From a virus, in IMG/VR virus record IMGVR_UViG_3300046536_000283, positions 1 through 27,839 of that record: a DNA stretch of 27,839 nt; one strand, given 5' to 3'. The notes under the pieces are model-generated. The model searched no databases. It was not told where the DNA came from and saw only the letters and a list, made by a program, of their open reading frames with translations. Each line of letters starts with the position of its first letter. Within the stretch, counting starts at the first letter, position 1. A program made the position numbers and the translations under genes. Below are positions 8,901 through 16,759 of the stretch, piece after piece.

Positions 8901-9441
8901 TCTTGCCAACATGGATGCCAACGCCGACAAGTTCTGGTCTGGTAAATTCAGCGATTTTGCCGGTGATGCTAAAGCATACCTGCGGATAATCAATCCAGCC
9001 TACAACGATTCGGTCGCCTCGCGTGAGCAATTCGTCAAGGATGCCGGAAATCTTACCCGACAGGCTACTCATGATATTTCGCCGCGAGCGGCGTATCAGG
9101 AGGTGCAATTTATTCAGAGTACGTTGCCAAATCCGGAGATGTCGCCGTTGGGCATTCATAGCGTCATTGGCGAGTTGCGGGGGCTTAACGATTACAAGGT
9201 CGCGAAGGCGCAGGCGTTGAACAGTTGGATGGGTCAGCACAGCAACAGCGCGCTCGGTTTCGAGGACGCGTGGCAGTCGCAGCCGCCGGTTACGCCGTAC
9301 ACTTTTATCATCTCACGCATGGGACAGCCGGAGCGGCAGCAGCTTTTCGCGAAGTGGAACCAGACGCCGGAAGGGCGCGCTGAACTGCAACGCATCAGGG
9401 GGCAGATGACCGCGGCCTCGCAAGCCGGGTGGCTGCGATAA
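5956..9441 (+). CDS. Internal virion (ejection) protein with lytic transglycosylase domain
   Basis: This gene encodes 1161 residues from ATG at 5956, overlapping the GNAT gene by eight bases. Residues 1-250 are Gln/Asn/Ala-rich with GAWGGDRSAVAQAL, a motif common at the N-terminus of podovirus internal proteins. Residues 255-460 are a Gly/Pro-rich linker. Residues about 470-600 form a lysozyme-like transglycosylase domain: the likely catalytic Glu is E483 in IVKRESAGRP, and STAFGPAQITRTTW (530-543) matches the GxxQ substrate-groove motif. Residues 636-675 (NPWLAVAAAGFGMAAGRSP) form a conserved Ala/Gly helix followed by long coiled regions to the C-terminus. By analogy to T7 gp16, it should be ejected into the envelope and cut peptidoglycan for DNA entry. 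Stop and next start overlap (TAATG). Confidence 0.8.
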   Translation: MGKGSSGGGTNTVTNNSQPPAAVMAAYTDAYQRAQSAANQPYTPYGGQVVADWNPYQDLALTEAGTNSGNWQPFANSAQDQLAQANQPLYNQTGLYMSPYIQSVVDATQNQFNNQNAIQQAGIVGNAVTQGAWGGDRSAVAQALTAGQQQTAQAPVIAGLYNQGYQQAMSAAEAQAWLHSQAAGQYGQLGTQNFAVDQATLNQLMQFGQLSQAQNQAQLNVPYYQYQAGQAYPFQTAGFLANVAEGIGSGMGGSSSTTSPGPSTFSQIAGTGIGAAGLIGSTGGFGAGGWLTALLAANRGGRIPRRAPGGFIPYQSDPIMGGVPDTSVSIVPSAQGSGIRGLGPPKPPAVPSTSSTGLDLSPSGILKLGSQSGAFGANGWLTGMRGAGGQSLSGPTDLTSAGNYGGGGDWSTGGIVGMTARPYVLPQYDEGGDVNSIEGKVVGEPIPLDSLDTTEPAATAVRAGIAPTLQGIDPSLNGIVKRESAGRPFVGYTSPETLARTGRYTDLSNAPVDETGAPIWDGDMGPAGVSTAFGPAQITRTTWAPIAKQLGITDWRAPGAYAAVANALHAQEGDAPWAASAPGGGGVTGRRTQLAQANTGIASDASPPLMGSGIDPRDSVTPAATETPSRWDNLTRAGVNPWLAVAAAGFGMAAGRSPSALQNIGAGALEGIKFLESERQALPEQRLKGAQATVAEAQALAYPALNKWSKEGAVSTINNRIAAAGKDAGAGGETVAVPTPGGGAIAPQVLAGANNPAPITGASSTATPGAQPVAGQPAATQTYSGVALTPDQQRLVTTLDQRRAYLDAQYAHYATMPTGGLPNLIDSQTKMLNSIMDQRTKVDQMDPRIAAAGAAMTESAKNPALIDRAGGEQKARTAETIEIGGPNHGYVMKGGVPIAALPQVRTVTDPTTGAEHQEYYTPPLPQQMGGSPQPVLGPGGQPALLKLGPATTEELKGRGEEAKAERERILTDAQGARNQDAILANMDANADKFWSGKFSDFAGDAKAYLRIINPAYNDSVASREQFVKDAGNLTRQATHDISPRAAYQEVQFIQSTLPNPEMSPLGIHSVIGELRGLNDYKVAKAQALNSWMGQHSNSALGFEDAWQSQPPVTPYTFIISRMGQPERQQLFAKWNQTPEGRAELQRIRGQMTAASQAGWLR

Positions 9442-12400
9442 TGCCTTACGCGGACGCCCTGTCAGATATCGACGCGACACTGAGCGCACCGGGGCAGGGC
9501 GCGGGTAATGCTGCGCCTGCACCGCAGCATCCGGCTATTGCCGATGCGGACGCGGCGCTTGAGGGGTACACGCCGCCCGAGGCTCCGACACCGAAATACA
9601 GCGCGGCAACTCATGTGCTAGCGGGGGTGAATACCGGGTTAGTGGCGTCTACCCTTGGAATGCCGGTCGATCTTGCTGCCGGGGCGCTCAACCTTGGCTA
9701 CCGGACGGCTCACGGGCTTGCGCACAACATCACGAGTCCGTTCTCGGGTGAATCGCCAAGCGATTGGCTGCAGACTGAAAAACAGATAGCCGCGGAGCCG
9801 CTCTACACCAATCCAATCGGCGGCAGCGGTTGGATCAATCAGCAGATGGGGCGCGTCGGCATCGGCGAGGCGGGCGTGCCAGCCGTAACCCCGGAGGAAC
9901 ACGTTGAACAACGTGTCGGCGAAAACATCGGCATGATGCTGGCGCCGAATATGATGGGAAAGGCGCGGCTGCTATCAGGAATCGTCGGGCGTTCGGCGCG
10001 TCCGCTGGAACAGGCGATTTCTGCCGGCTCGCTTCCCGCCAATGCCGCGATCGGTGCCGCCTCGGGTGCGGCAGGCGGTATCGGTGAGGAAATGGCGCCG
10101 GAGCCGTACAGGCCGCTCGCCTACATGGCAGGCAATCTTGTGGGCGGCTTCGGAACAGGTGCGCTGCTGGAAGGGGCAAATGCTGCGGGTCGCGGCGCGC
10201 GTTATCTCTACCGCAGCACGCCGCCGCTGCGGGGTTCGGCGCGCGAGACAGCCGCAGGAGCTGGTGCGACCGAACGGTTCATGGCCGCAACAGCCGACCC
10301 CGGCGCCGCAATGCAGAACATCGAAACCGCACCGCGCGAATTGGTGCCGGGATCATTGCCGACAACGGCTGAACTATCGGGCGATGTCGGATTGCTGGGG
10401 GCGCAGCGCGATCGTCAAACGCAATCACCTGAGTTTGGCCGCGATGTGCTGGAACAGCGGGCGGCGGGCGATACGGCGCGGATGGGACACCTCGAAGGGC
10501 AGGCACCGGCTGCCGCCTCGATCGAGGATACGCAAAACTACCTACGCCGCTATCTGGCCGATCTCGATACGACGACGGAGAGCGATGTAGCGGCGGCACG
10601 GGCTGGTGCCTCGAAATCGATGTTGACGATGAGCCTGACGCCGGAAGAGGCAGGGGCAGCAGCGCGCGGCGCGGTCGAGGCTGAGCGGGCACCGGAAACG
10701 GCTGCACTGACTTCGGCGGAACAGACCGCTGGGGCTAATCTCAACAAGGCGACAGGTCAATTCGGTGGCGTGGAAGCGCTTGGCAGCCCCGAGGAACGCG
10801 CCTTGGCTCCGGCCGGGTACGGTGCGGCCATGCGCGAGCCGTTGGCTGCTGCCTATGCCACGGAACAGCAGCGTTTGCGTGCCATGCGGGAAGCGATTGA
10901 TCCTTCCGGCACGATGGGGATGCGACCGGACCCGATTAAGACGGCAGTATCGCAGATTGGCGAGATGTTCCCGGCTGAAGGTGGCGCGACGCTGAGTGGC
11001 GCCGAGCGGAATCTGTACAACACGGTCGGTGAATGGGGCAACCTGATCCCGGTCGAGCGGGCGTTTCAGCTTCGCGCCAACATCAACGGCAGACTGCGAG
11101 GGTTACAAGGGTCGGACCCGCAGGAAGCCTTGCGTTTGGGGATTTTGAAGCAAGGGGTAGATCAGGCGATTGCGGAGGCTGCTGCCCATATCGATGTCGG
11201 TGAGCAGGCGGGGGTCATTCATCAGGGAATGCCGGGAATAACCGCGCGCATCGGAGACCTTGCAAACCAGGGGCAGGTGGGACCATCTTTTGCTCGTGAT
11301 GTCGCCCGAGCCTACGCAGCAAATCCCGCCGCTCTCCGCGCCGCAGGACGAGACGAGACAGGGCGTGGAATACTTGAAACAGCAAACCAGCCAACTGAGC
11401 CGGTACGAGCGGGAGCGATACCTCCGGGTGGTGGAAGACCTGGCGAAGGAAGCGGGGGACTTGGGGGTGGTGCGAGCGATCAGGGAATTCCGCAAACTCC
11501 CAGCCTAACCCCACTCACACCCGAAGCCCGCGAGCGGTTCGCCGAATGGAATGCCGGCTACCGCCAGATGGGGCAGACATTCCGTGGCGAAACTCCCGGC
11601 ACCCTGCACGCGGTCGGCAAAATCCTCCAGAAAGGCGGGGCTTACGACAGTTACCGCCTAACCGATGCGGAGGTGCCGTGGATTGTTGCCAACAAAGGCG
11701 CGAACGCTCGGCAGGCGGTTGACCGGTTTCTTGCGGCGGCACCGGAAGAGGCGCACGGCGCGCTTGATGACGCGCTGGCGTTCTCGCTGCGACGAGCGGC
11801 GCAGAAGCCGGACGGCACGCTCGACCTGTCGAAATACGAGACGTGGTTGAAACAGTACAACGGGGCGCTTTCGGCACGTCCCGAGCTGGCCGCCAAGTTC
11901 AACACGGCAGCCAAGGCGCAGCAAAGCCTTGACGATATCCGGCAATCGCTGGCGCAACACACCCGCGATCATCCGCTGAAACCAGGCTGGTCGGATGCGG
12001 GGTTGCTGCCACGGTTTTTCCGCCCCGGCGCGGAGGGGGCAACCGGGATGCGGGAATACGCGCGCATCACTGGCGGGCGACCGGAGGCATTGGATGCGGC
12101 GACTGACTATGCGGCGTTTTCGTTCGCACAGGCGGCGGTTCGCGACGGCGAGGTCGTGCCGGGGAAGGCTGATACTTGGCTGAGAACACACGAGAGCGCG
12201 CTATCCGAAATGCCAGGGCTGCGTGATCGTTTTGCCAATGCTACGGAGGCGCAACGCTCCGTAGAGCGAGCGATTGAGGCACATCAGGCGGCGCGGAATG
12301 AATTTACCAAATCGGTAGCGGGGATGTTCCTGCAAGATGACCCTGCGCGCGCCATCGAGCGTGTTTTCGACGGCGCGAACCGACAGCAGAAAGCCGCGCT

Positions 12401-13085
12401 CCTGATGAATTTGACGAAAGGCGAGGCGGCGGCACAGGAAGGTTTGCGGCGGGCAGCGGTCGATTATATCAGGCGCCGTTTTGAGGGTGCGTTGACAGCC
12501 GGGAGCGAAGACGGCGCGTTGATGCCAAAGCGGCTCAGTAATTTTGTCGATCAGAACCGCGATGTTCTCTCGACACTGTTCCCCGGTCGGATCGGCAACT
12601 TCGATGCAATCGTGCGCGATCTCGAACGCTCCAGTCAGGTGGCGCGAGCGAAGGTCAACAAGGGCGGGTCCGATACCGCCGAGTTGACCGCAGGCCGCGG
12701 GCACGGCGAAGGCCACGGCACGGATATCGGAACAGCAACCGCGGCGATCCTCGCCGAGCGGATGGGCGAGCATGTCGGCCATCACCTGAGCGGTATTCTC
12801 GGACCATTGGGGCATATCTTCGGAACCGCGGCGGCTGCGGGGAGTGTTGCTGGCAAGATCATGTTCAGCCGGGCGCGGAATGCGCTACAGGCACGGCAGG
12901 ATGCGCTGTTCGATCAAATGCTGCTCAGCCCCAATTTCGCGCTGGAAATGAGCCGCGCGCACCCGACGAAATCGGCCGCTGGCGCTGATGGCGCGGCACA
13001 ACGGTTGCGGGGACGGGTAATTCAGCAAATGATCCTGTCGGCTCGCGGTGCCGGGATGGTTGGAGGCGGAAGTGCAGGGCAGTAG
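9441..13085 (+). CDS. Large internal virion (ejection) protein
   Basis: This gene encodes 1214 residues from the ATG in TAATG at 9441; a GTG at 9429 would add four residues. The N-terminal part has membrane-active-looking segments (TLGMPVDLAAGALNLGYR near 70, RVGENIGMMLAPNMMG near 155, and a Gly/Ala-rich stretch 190-250). Then come long helical, Ala/Glu/Arg-rich regions. A Pro/Gly-rich linker (about 653-690) divides it into two halves, and the second half is helical with LLMNLTKGEAAAQ and a conserved-looking C-terminal region. Size, composition and position after the transglycosylase protein fit an ejectosome subunit. Codon bias within the linker switches to another frame (see the embedded gene at 11299). 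Confidence 0.65.
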   Translation: MPYADALSDIDATLSAPGQGAGNAAPAPQHPAIADADAALEGYTPPEAPTPKYSAATHVLAGVNTGLVASTLGMPVDLAAGALNLGYRTAHGLAHNITSPFSGESPSDWLQTEKQIAAEPLYTNPIGGSGWINQQMGRVGIGEAGVPAVTPEEHVEQRVGENIGMMLAPNMMGKARLLSGIVGRSARPLEQAISAGSLPANAAIGAASGAAGGIGEEMAPEPYRPLAYMAGNLVGGFGTGALLEGANAAGRGARYLYRSTPPLRGSARETAAGAGATERFMAATADPGAAMQNIETAPRELVPGSLPTTAELSGDVGLLGAQRDRQTQSPEFGRDVLEQRAAGDTARMGHLEGQAPAAASIEDTQNYLRRYLADLDTTTESDVAAARAGASKSMLTMSLTPEEAGAAARGAVEAERAPETAALTSAEQTAGANLNKATGQFGGVEALGSPEERALAPAGYGAAMREPLAAAYATEQQRLRAMREAIDPSGTMGMRPDPIKTAVSQIGEMFPAEGGATLSGAERNLYNTVGEWGNLIPVERAFQLRANINGRLRGLQGSDPQEALRLGILKQGVDQAIAEAAAHIDVGEQAGVIHQGMPGITARIGDLANQGQVGPSFARDVARAYAANPAALRAAGRDETGRGILETANQPTEPVRAGAIPPGGGRPGEGSGGLGGGASDQGIPQTPSLTPLTPEARERFAEWNAGYRQMGQTFRGETPGTLHAVGKILQKGGAYDSYRLTDAEVPWIVANKGANARQAVDRFLAAAPEEAHGALDDALAFSLRRAAQKPDGTLDLSKYETWLKQYNGALSARPELAAKFNTAAKAQQSLDDIRQSLAQHTRDHPLKPGWSDAGLLPRFFRPGAEGATGMREYARITGGRPEALDAATDYAAFSFAQAAVRDGEVVPGKADTWLRTHESALSEMPGLRDRFANATEAQRSVERAIEAHQAARNEFTKSVAGMFLQDDPARAIERVFDGANRQQKAALLMNLTKGEAAAQEGLRRAAVDYIRRRFEGALTAGSEDGALMPKRLSNFVDQNRDVLSTLFPGRIGNFDAIVRDLERSSQVARAKVNKGGSDTAELTAGRGHGEGHGTDIGTATAAILAERMGEHVGHHLSGILGPLGHIFGTAAAAGSVAGKIMFSRARNALQARQDALFDQMLLSPNFALEMSRAHPTKSAAGADGAAQRLRGRVIQQMILSARGAGMVGGGSAGQ
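11299..11508 (+). CDS. Putative embedded (overprinted) gene inside the internal virion gene
   Basis: In the +1 frame relative to the surrounding gene, ATG 11299 to TAA 11506-11508 gives 69 residues. The C-terminal part (LSRYERERYLRVVEDLAK, then EAGDLGVVRAIREFRKLPA) reads like a natural helical protein, whereas the host frame over the same bases is low-complexity Gly/Pro. By hand count, G/C-ending codons from 11340 on number 43 of 55 in this frame and 21 of 56 in the host frame. Just downstream the host frame returns to 16 of 20. The start is uncertain: TTG 11260, TTG 11290 and GTG 11296 are in frame, and no strong ribosome site is correctly spaced. Function unknown. Confidence 0.55.
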   Translation: MSPEPTQQIPPLSAPQDETRQGVEYLKQQTSQLSRYERERYLRVVEDLAKEAGDLGVVRAIREFRKLPA

Positions 13086-15381
13086 CGGCCTCGGCAGATT
13101 TCAGCCCGTCGTGATGGATGGTGGCGTTGGCGAACCGCGCCTCCCGTCGTCCTCAACGGCAGAATTGACGCGTCTGCACGCCATCGCCAACGATGTCAGG
13201 AAGATAGCCGACGATATCGACCCGCATGAAGATGACGGTGATGAGGGGCCGAAGCCAGAATTTCTCCGCGGCGAATTCGATGCGAACCTGGCTGAGCACG
13301 TCGATCCGATGGTGCTTAATCGGCTGGCGTCCGATCTCTTACAGGGGATTGAGGCCGACCTGACCTCCCGCTCGCAGTGGGAGAAGATGGCCGAGAAAGC
13401 GATCGAATTCCTCGGGCTGATCTACGAAGAGGCCAGCGGACAGGTTTCGGCATCGGGGAATGTGTCAAAGGTTTGGCACACGCTGATGCTGGAAGCCTCG
13501 ATCACGTTCTGGGCGAATGCCCACGCTGAGTTCCTGCCGGCGGATGGCCCGGTCAAGGTGCGGGATGATAGCACCCAGGCGGCAAAGCCACGAGGGATCG
13601 GCGACAATGGTGGTCCTCCGCTGGATGTCGCCGAGGCAGGACAGCAGAATCAGAACCGGGACGAAACCGCCGAGGATTTCGAGACTGATTTCAACCACTA
13701 TCTGACGACCGGCGACCGGCAGTATTACCGTGATTTCTCGCGCATGCTGTTCTCGCTGGGGCCGATGGGGACGCAGTTCCGCAAGGTCTACTACAACCCG
13801 CTTCGCCGGATGGCGGTCAGCGAGTGGGTCAAGGCTGAAAACCTGATCGTCAGCAACGATGCAGTGCATCTCGCGACGGCGGGGCGTGTCACCGAGCGCA
13901 TTCCGATGCGACACGCCGATGTCAAGCGGCTGCAGTTCATGGGATGGTGGCTCAACCAGCCGCTATCGCAGCCGACCGATACGCCGACGACAATGGAGCG
14001 CGTTGTCGGGCAGGTCGAAGGCATCCGCCCCGGTGCCGAGCTGCCTGCCGATCATCGGCATACGATCTATGAGTGCTACACGGAAATCGATCTTCAGGGG
14101 TTTGAGCATACTGACGATGAAGGAAATCTGAGTGGGCTTCCGTTGCCATATCGGATAACGCTCGACAAGGATTCGCGGCGTGTTCTCGAAATTCGTCGCA
14201 ACTGGCGTGAAGACGACGACGCAATGCAGCCGCGGTCTCGTTATGTGATGTTCGGGCTGATCCCCGGTCTCGGGTTCTACTATCTCGGTTTTGCTCATAT
14301 CCTCGGCAACACCGAACGGGCGCTGACTGTTCTGGAGCGGGAGATCATCGATGCCGGGATGTACGCGATTTTCCCCGGCTTCGTCCACGCCAAGGGCACG
14401 TTCCGCGCCGATTCGACACAGATCAGGCCGTCGCCGGGCGGATCGCTTGAGGTCAATGTAGGACTGAAGAAGTCGATCAACGATGTGCTGATGCCGGTGC
14501 CTTATCGGGATGTGTCTGCCAACGTCATGGCGCTGGCTCAGAAGTTGGAGGATAACGGGCGCAAGCTGTCGCAGGCGATCGAAATTCCGGTCGGTGAGGG
14601 TACGGCGAATATCCCAGTCGGAACCATGATTTCCCTTATCGAAGAGGGTACGAAGGTCATGGCTGCGGTGCACAAGGGCATCCATCAATCCCGTACCGAA
14701 GAATTCGAGATGCTGAAAGAGCTGATCGCCGAAGACCCGTCACTGCTGTCTCGGTTCAATAAGTCGCCGCAACGGGTTTGGCAGACCGCGGAGGAATTTC
14801 AAGACCTCGACCTGGTGCCGGCGAGCGATCCGAATACGCCGTCGCACGTCCATCGTGTGATGCGCGCGGTGGCGTTGGGCCAGGTCGCGCAGATGTTCCC
14901 GGACTTGATGAGCCTCCCGAACGCTTCGGGCAAGCCTATCCGTGAGGAAGTGCTTGAAGAGATTATGCGGGTTATTCGGGTGCCTGACCCGGCGCGGTTT
15001 ACGCCGGCACCAGGAGCCTCGGCACAGGTCGGCACGCAACCGAACCCGAAGGCGCAGGATAACCAAACCCGTCTCTCGGTAGCGCAACTGACCAGCCAAG
15101 CGAAGTTGCAGGGTGATGCAATAAGAGAGCAGGGAGCGGCAGCCGATCGAGCTAGCAAGGAGCGGATAGCCTTGGCCGGCGAGCAAACTGAGCGTATTAA
15201 GGCTTCTGCTGATGCACAGGAAGACTATGTGAGGATGCACGACAGCGCGGCTGAACGGGCACAGGATGCCCAACTGGCCGGCGCTGATTTGCAGCACAAG
15301 GCTGAGCAGAACGCCCTGGATAGGGTACACGACCGGACGAAGATGGCTTTCCCCACGACTACACCGCCGAGGGCTTTCTGA
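13072..15381 (+). CDS. Portal protein
   Basis: This gene encodes 769 residues from GTG at 13072, which has GGAGG (13062-13066) five bases upstream and overlaps the previous gene by 14 bases; the GTG at 13048 lacks such a site. Recognisable portal features in order are SQWEKMAEKAIEFLGLIYEE (about 103-122), FLPADGPVKVRDD (155-167), YRDFSRMLFSLGPMGTQFRK (219-238) with KVYYNP, EWVKAENLIV and the helical wing. A charged coiled tail follows to the C-terminus (SADAQEDYVRMHDSAAE). It forms the dodecameric DNA channel at one capsid vertex, and the pattern matches portals of podoviruses and SU10-like phages. It precedes scaffold and capsid as usual, but unusually follows the ejection-protein genes. Confidence 0.9.
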   Translation: MQGSSGLGRFQPVVMDGGVGEPRLPSSSTAELTRLHAIANDVRKIADDIDPHEDDGDEGPKPEFLRGEFDANLAEHVDPMVLNRLASDLLQGIEADLTSRSQWEKMAEKAIEFLGLIYEEASGQVSASGNVSKVWHTLMLEASITFWANAHAEFLPADGPVKVRDDSTQAAKPRGIGDNGGPPLDVAEAGQQNQNRDETAEDFETDFNHYLTTGDRQYYRDFSRMLFSLGPMGTQFRKVYYNPLRRMAVSEWVKAENLIVSNDAVHLATAGRVTERIPMRHADVKRLQFMGWWLNQPLSQPTDTPTTMERVVGQVEGIRPGAELPADHRHTIYECYTEIDLQGFEHTDDEGNLSGLPLPYRITLDKDSRRVLEIRRNWREDDDAMQPRSRYVMFGLIPGLGFYYLGFAHILGNTERALTVLEREIIDAGMYAIFPGFVHAKGTFRADSTQIRPSPGGSLEVNVGLKKSINDVLMPVPYRDVSANVMALAQKLEDNGRKLSQAIEIPVGEGTANIPVGTMISLIEEGTKVMAAVHKGIHQSRTEEFEMLKELIAEDPSLLSRFNKSPQRVWQTAEEFQDLDLVPASDPNTPSHVHRVMRAVALGQVAQMFPDLMSLPNASGKPIREEVLEEIMRVIRVPDPARFTPAPGASAQVGTQPNPKAQDNQTRLSVAQLTSQAKLQGDAIREQGAAADRASKERIALAGEQTERIKASADAQEDYVRMHDSAAERAQDAQLAGADLQHKAEQNALDRVHDRTKMAFPTTTPPRAF

Positions 15382-16031
15382 TGAGCGATTTCGCCGAGCT
15401 GCGCAGGAAAGAGCAGAACCGCGCCGAGGATTACTGCCGCAAGGCCGGGTACAAGTCCGGTGGCGGCGTCAAGTCGGATGCCGCGCAGGATCGTGAATCG
15501 ATCGCGGGAGCCGTGCATAAGCATGAGCGTCACGATCATCCCGGCGAGCCGCTTACCAAATTGCGCGGCGGCGGCAAAGTCGGCGGCAACAAAGCAAAAC
15601 CTCGGCTTGATCGGTTTGCCCGCGGCGGCAAGGTCGGCAAGGGGCCGATCAATATCATCATCTCGACCGGCGGCGGAGAGCCGGAGCGTCAGATGGCGTT
15701 TCAGCAGGGAGCCAAGGTCGGCGCGGCAGTGGGCGGAGCAGCGGGAGCACCGCGGCCTCCAATGATGCCGCCTCCGGGTGGATCGGGGATGCCGCCGCCG
15801 GGTGTGGGAATGCCGCCGGGCGGTCCACCGCCAGGAATGGCTGGCGCAATGGCCCCGGCGATGGCTGGGGTGCCACCAATGGCTCGACCGCCAATGAAGC
15901 GTGGCGGCTCGGTCAAGGTCAACACCGTTGGCGGTTCGGAAAGCGGTATCGGTCGCCTCGAAAAATCCGGCATGGATGATCTTGTGCCGGTGAAGGCGCA
16001 CGCGCGTCGCCGCGCTGGAGGACGTGTTTGA
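15381..16031 (+). CDS. Basic Pro/Gly-rich structural-cluster protein
   Basis: This gene encodes 216 residues, with the start overlapping the portal stop (TGATG). Residues 38-62 contain IAGAVHKHERHDHPGEPLTK, and 61-87 contain LRGGGKVGG and KPRLDRFARGGKV. Residues 110-180 are a Pro/Gly/Met repeat-like linker (PPGGSGMPPPGVGMPP). The C-terminus is basic (KAHARRRAGGRV). The KPRLDxxARGGxx motif recurs in the protein at 22035, so the two may share a partner or fold. The abundance of Lys/Arg-Gly-Gly units suggests nucleic-acid or head-interior binding, but that is inference. The gene overlaps the next by four bases. Confidence 0.55.
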   Translation: MSDFAELRRKEQNRAEDYCRKAGYKSGGGVKSDAAQDRESIAGAVHKHERHDHPGEPLTKLRGGGKVGGNKAKPRLDRFARGGKVGKGPINIIISTGGGEPERQMAFQQGAKVGAAVGGAAGAPRPPMMPPPGGSGMPPPGVGMPPGGPPPGMAGAMAPAMAGVPPMARPPMKRGGSVKVNTVGGSESGIGRLEKSGMDDLVPVKAHARRRAGGRV

Positions 16032-16225
16032 TCCCTCTTCCCGAGTTTGTGCACCGCTTGCGATTACAACTGGATAAAGCAATCGCCGAAACTTCGGAGG
16101 GCTTGCTTGGCGGCGATCCTGATAATTTCGCCGACTATAAGATGGCGGTAGGCCAGATTGCGGGACTTAGGCAGGCACGACAGGAGATTGATGATTTGGT
16201 TAAAGCTGTAAATGAGGGAGGTTAG
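16028..16225 (+). CDS. Small helical protein, unknown function
   Basis: This gene encodes 65 residues from a TTG start overlapping the previous stop (TTGA); no in-frame ATG gives a better start. It is predicted to be two helices (PEFVHRLRLQLDKAIAETSEG and YKMAVGQIAGLRQARQEI). The pattern of a short helical protein with a central Gly-Asp loop and a conserved-looking IAGLRQARQEIDDL resembles small phage genes found next to portal or capsid genes, with no assigned role. Its stop abuts the GTG of the GroES-like gene. Confidence 0.6.
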   Translation: MIPLPEFVHRLRLQLDKAIAETSEGLLGGDPDNFADYKMAVGQIAGLRQARQEIDDLVKAVNEGG

Positions 16226-16756
16226 GTGAGTAAGGAACTTTTTGCTACGTCAGCGCTCCATCGAATGGTGCGGTATGATGCAAGGCGCGAGATTTTGACA
16301 AGTTTGGGCGATATTTCTGGCGTCGAGTTGTTCGGCAGTCAGGTCATTATCGCGCCCTATGTTCACAGCGGCGTCTTGTGGTCGTCCCGGCTGGAGATAC
16401 CGGCAGATTCTGTCTTGTCGCCAGACAATATGGCCGAGCTGATCAAGACCGGTAAGGGTCTGGTGACGCACAAATTGTCAGTTGAAGATCTTTACCAAGG
16501 TAAAGTTGGGCTTGTCGTCAAGATTGGCCCTGATGTCGAGGTAAACGAGCCTAAATATGGTGACAACCCGCTGAAAATCGGCGATTGGGTATTCTCATTA
16601 CAGGAAAACACGCGCGCTGTATCCCTTTGTGGCGTTGGAGCCTCGAAAAGTCAGATTTTAGGCGCTCTGAATGTGGATTACACGGGATACCCGTGCAAAT
16701 TTATCTATTCTGCCGACATCTATGGCAGAGTTTCCGATCCCAACGTGCTGGTGTAA
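16226..16756 (+). CDS. GroES-like co-chaperonin homologue
   Basis: This gene encodes 176 residues from GTG at 16226, immediately after the previous TAG, with GGGAGG a few bases upstream. VELFGSQVIIAPYV (33-46) resembles the first strand of Cpn10. A long stretch 47-90 could be an enlarged mobile loop. QGKVGLVVKIGPDV (91-104) and NPLKIGDWVFS (114-124) match the GroES pattern of a G-V-V-x-G-x-G turn followed by a KxGDxVxF strand. The tail YPCKFIYSADIYGRVSDP resembles C-terminal ends of phage Cpn10-like proteins. T4 gp31 is the precedent: a phage co-chaperonin that retunes GroEL for capsid folding. Location between portal and scaffold fits that role. The match is by pattern only. Confidence 0.6.
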   Translation: MSKELFATSALHRMVRYDARREILTSLGDISGVELFGSQVIIAPYVHSGVLWSSRLEIPADSVLSPDNMAELIKTGKGLVTHKLSVEDLYQGKVGLVVKIGPDVEVNEPKYGDNPLKIGDWVFSLQENTRAVSLCGVGASKSQILGALNVDYTGYPCKFIYSADIYGRVSDPNVLV

Positions 16757-16759
16757 CCG

